In this document: one piece after another, positions 62,997 through 64,000 of the stretch
How the letters are laid out: every line of letters begins with the position of its first letter
How positions within the stretch are numbered: the stretch's first letter is position 1
Source: Cohaesibacter marisflavi
GTDB lineage: Bacteria > Pseudomonadota > Alphaproteobacteria > Rhizobiales > Cohaesibacteraceae
Direction of reading: 5' to 3'
Assembly (NCBI RefSeq): GCF_900115225.1
Contig: NZ_FOVR01000006.1
Coordinates: 124,001-188,000, forward strand
DNA length: 64,000 bases
The notes under the pieces: model-generated
What the model saw: the letters and a program-made list of their open reading frames with translations, nothing else
The model's database searches: none
Told to the model about the DNA's origin: nothing
Program-made: the position numbers and the translations under genes

Positions 62997-63380
62997 GTGA
63001 GAAAATCAAGCGTGAACAAGATTGCATCAACCGGCATAGGCCTTATCGCGGCCACCCTGTTCCTTATGGTATTGCAGGATGTAAGCCACGCTGCAGACAA
63101 GAGCCACTGCGGGACGGCATCCTGGTATCAATTAACGACGAGAACAGCATCGGGCGAAATGGCCAACCCCACCAAGATGACGGCGGCCCATCGTTCTATT
63201 CGGTTTGGCCAGAAAATCGAAGTGACAAATATGCGCAATGGCAAAAAGGTCATTGTTCGGGTCAATGACCGCGGCCCCTTTATCAAGGGGCGCATTTTGG
63301 ATGTCAGCCGTCAGGCGGCCAAGCGTCTGGGCTTCAAGAATGCCGGTACCACTAAGGTCTGCATCCGGAACGCATCATAA
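62997..63380 (+). CDS. RlpA-like double-psi beta-barrel protein
   Basis: A 127-residue exported protein read from GTG; a second GTG at 63012 is possible. A signal peptide (IGLIAATLFLMVLQDVSHA) is followed by the RlpA-type double-psi beta-barrel: GTASWYQLTTRTASGEMANP, KMTAAHRSIRFGQKIEVTNM, VRVNDRGPFIKGRILDVSRQ and AAKRLGF. In RlpA this domain is a lytic transglycosylase acting on denuded septal glycan. This protein has no SPOR domain, so it is a minimal form whose location is unknown. Confidence 0.88.
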   Translation: MRKSSVNKIASTGIGLIAATLFLMVLQDVSHAADKSHCGTASWYQLTTRTASGEMANPTKMTAAHRSIRFGQKIEVTNMRNGKKVIVRVNDRGPFIKGRILDVSRQAAKRLGFKNAGTTKVCIRNAS

Positions 63381-63457
63381 GGCGCCCCAAGTAATGCCAC
63401 CATGGCTGGCTTCCACTAGATTGTATTTTGAAAAACAGATCCGAGCGAACGAGCAGG

Positions 63458-64000
63458 CTACTGACGCGCATTCGCCTGCTTGATGCGCTTCTTAGCCCCC
63501 CCGGCTTCGTCGACCAGAGCCACCAGCTCTTCTGCCTTGTCGTTGACGAGCCAGCCGTAATAATTCTCTTGGGGCCAGACTGTGCGACCGGATTTCTTCC
63601 GTTTCTCGCGCAGTTCACGAGCATGGATATCGGAATCACCGATATTGTAGAGTGTCGCCGTAATTCCAGGATTTTGCGAAATATCGACACCTGCGATGCT
63701 GCGGTAATCATCGATGGCCTTGCGGATCATCGCGGCCATAAAGGCCAGAGAAATATCCGGTTTCATGATCGCATTGTAGACCCCGGCAGCATTGTCGGCA
63801 TCCAGCTTGCGAATACCAGACTTCTGATGCACCAGATCGGAAAGTTTGAGCGCCGTTAGCGGGCTGATCTGCCCCAGGCCGAAGGTCTGGCCAGCATAAA
63901 TGGGCTGGAAGAACACCTTGCTGAAACGATCTCTCGGGAAGGTCTTCCCGTCCACTTTCTTGCCCTGAAAGTCCTTTTTCCAGACCGCCTGACGGCAGGA
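63458..64000 (-). CDS. DUF1402 family protein (5' end outside window)
   Basis: The last 181 residues of a leftward protein. The segments FQPIYAGQTFGLGQISPLTA, DPDxS-like KPDISLAFMAAMIRKAIDDY, DISQNPGITATLYNIGDSDI and PQENYYGWLVNDKAEEL match the DUF1402 family of Rhizobiales, which resembles lysozyme-like transglycosylases. Members carry a signal peptide and probably act on the envelope; the function is not established. The reading frame is open through the window edge, so the start is not seen. Confidence 0.85.
   Translation of the reverse strand, partial: SCRQAVWKKDFQGKKVDGKTFPRDRFSKVFFQPIYAGQTFGLGQISPLTALKLSDLVHQKSGIRKLDADNAAGVYNAIMKPDISLAFMAAMIRKAIDDYRSIAGVDISQNPGITATLYNIGDSDIHARELREKRKKSGRTVWPQENYYGWLVNDKAEELVALVDEAGGAKKRIKQANARQ

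Overview
The window looks like the chromosome of an alphaproteobacterium of the order Hyphomicrobiales (Rhizobiales), probably a marine, facultatively anaerobic relative of Cohaesibacter. This is inferred from several signals: the neighbour order dnaG-rpoD, YqeY, carA, carB, greA, Lrp, trxB, LysR; the alphaproteobacterial styles of RpoD and DnaG; a DUF1402 protein; an ELM1-family protein; and a Gram-negative class-GN sortase with its single substrate. No species claim can be made from sequence reading alone.

Positions 1 to about 22,810 are the right part of an integrated, contractile-tail (P2/Mu-like) prophage whose left end lies outside the window. Reading from right to left on the minus strand, the late genes are: a GpZ-like tail protein, small and large terminase, gpW, portal, a fused prohead protease/major capsid protein, a DUF2190 decoration protein, neck proteins, baseplate V, W (gp25) and J, tail protein I and a tail-fibre-position protein. 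To their right is a leftward early operon (Cro-like regulator, small regulators, P4-type primase/helicase). A two-TM coiled-coil gene in the opposite orientation, probably cargo, interrupts it. A Cro/CI-type divergent switch follows. Then comes a rightward early operon (unknown genes, two membrane micro-peptides, SSB) ending in a tyrosine integrase beside a CAU-anticodon tRNA gene, the likely attachment site. Four 17-bp copies of one palindrome (ATTCA...TGAAT) occupy the control regions of both early operons.

Positions 22,888 to about 46,230 are core chromosome: a SIMPL-domain periplasmic protein, rpoD, dnaG, YqeY, carA, a small XRE regulator with three operator-like palindromes spaced exactly 31 bp apart, carB, greA, an Lrp regulator, ELM1-family protein, trxB, LysR regulator, DUF554 and DUF190 proteins, an EF-G paralogue with an altered G3 motif, and an aspartate-type aminotransferase.

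Positions 46,700 to 58,240 form a redox and cell-surface region. Two tandem, separately terminated copies of an octaheme tetrathionate-reductase-type cytochrome plus membrane cytochrome b pair stand first. They could carry electrons from quinol to a periplasmic sulfur or nitrogen oxyanion. A DUF2892 membrane protein, a VIT/VWA protein with an LPKTA sorting signal and its class-GN sortase, a DMT transporter and a sulfide:quinone oxidoreductase follow. The sulfide:quinone oxidoreductase would feed electrons into the same quinone pool. The window closes with uvrB, a DcuA-type C4-dicarboxylate transporter, an RlpA-like protein and a truncated DUF1402 gene. The DcuA gene fits anaerobic fumarate use.

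Gene starts were chosen by hand from ribosome-binding sites, overlaps and family length. Functions come from recognised motifs and remembered family resemblance; no database search was possible.
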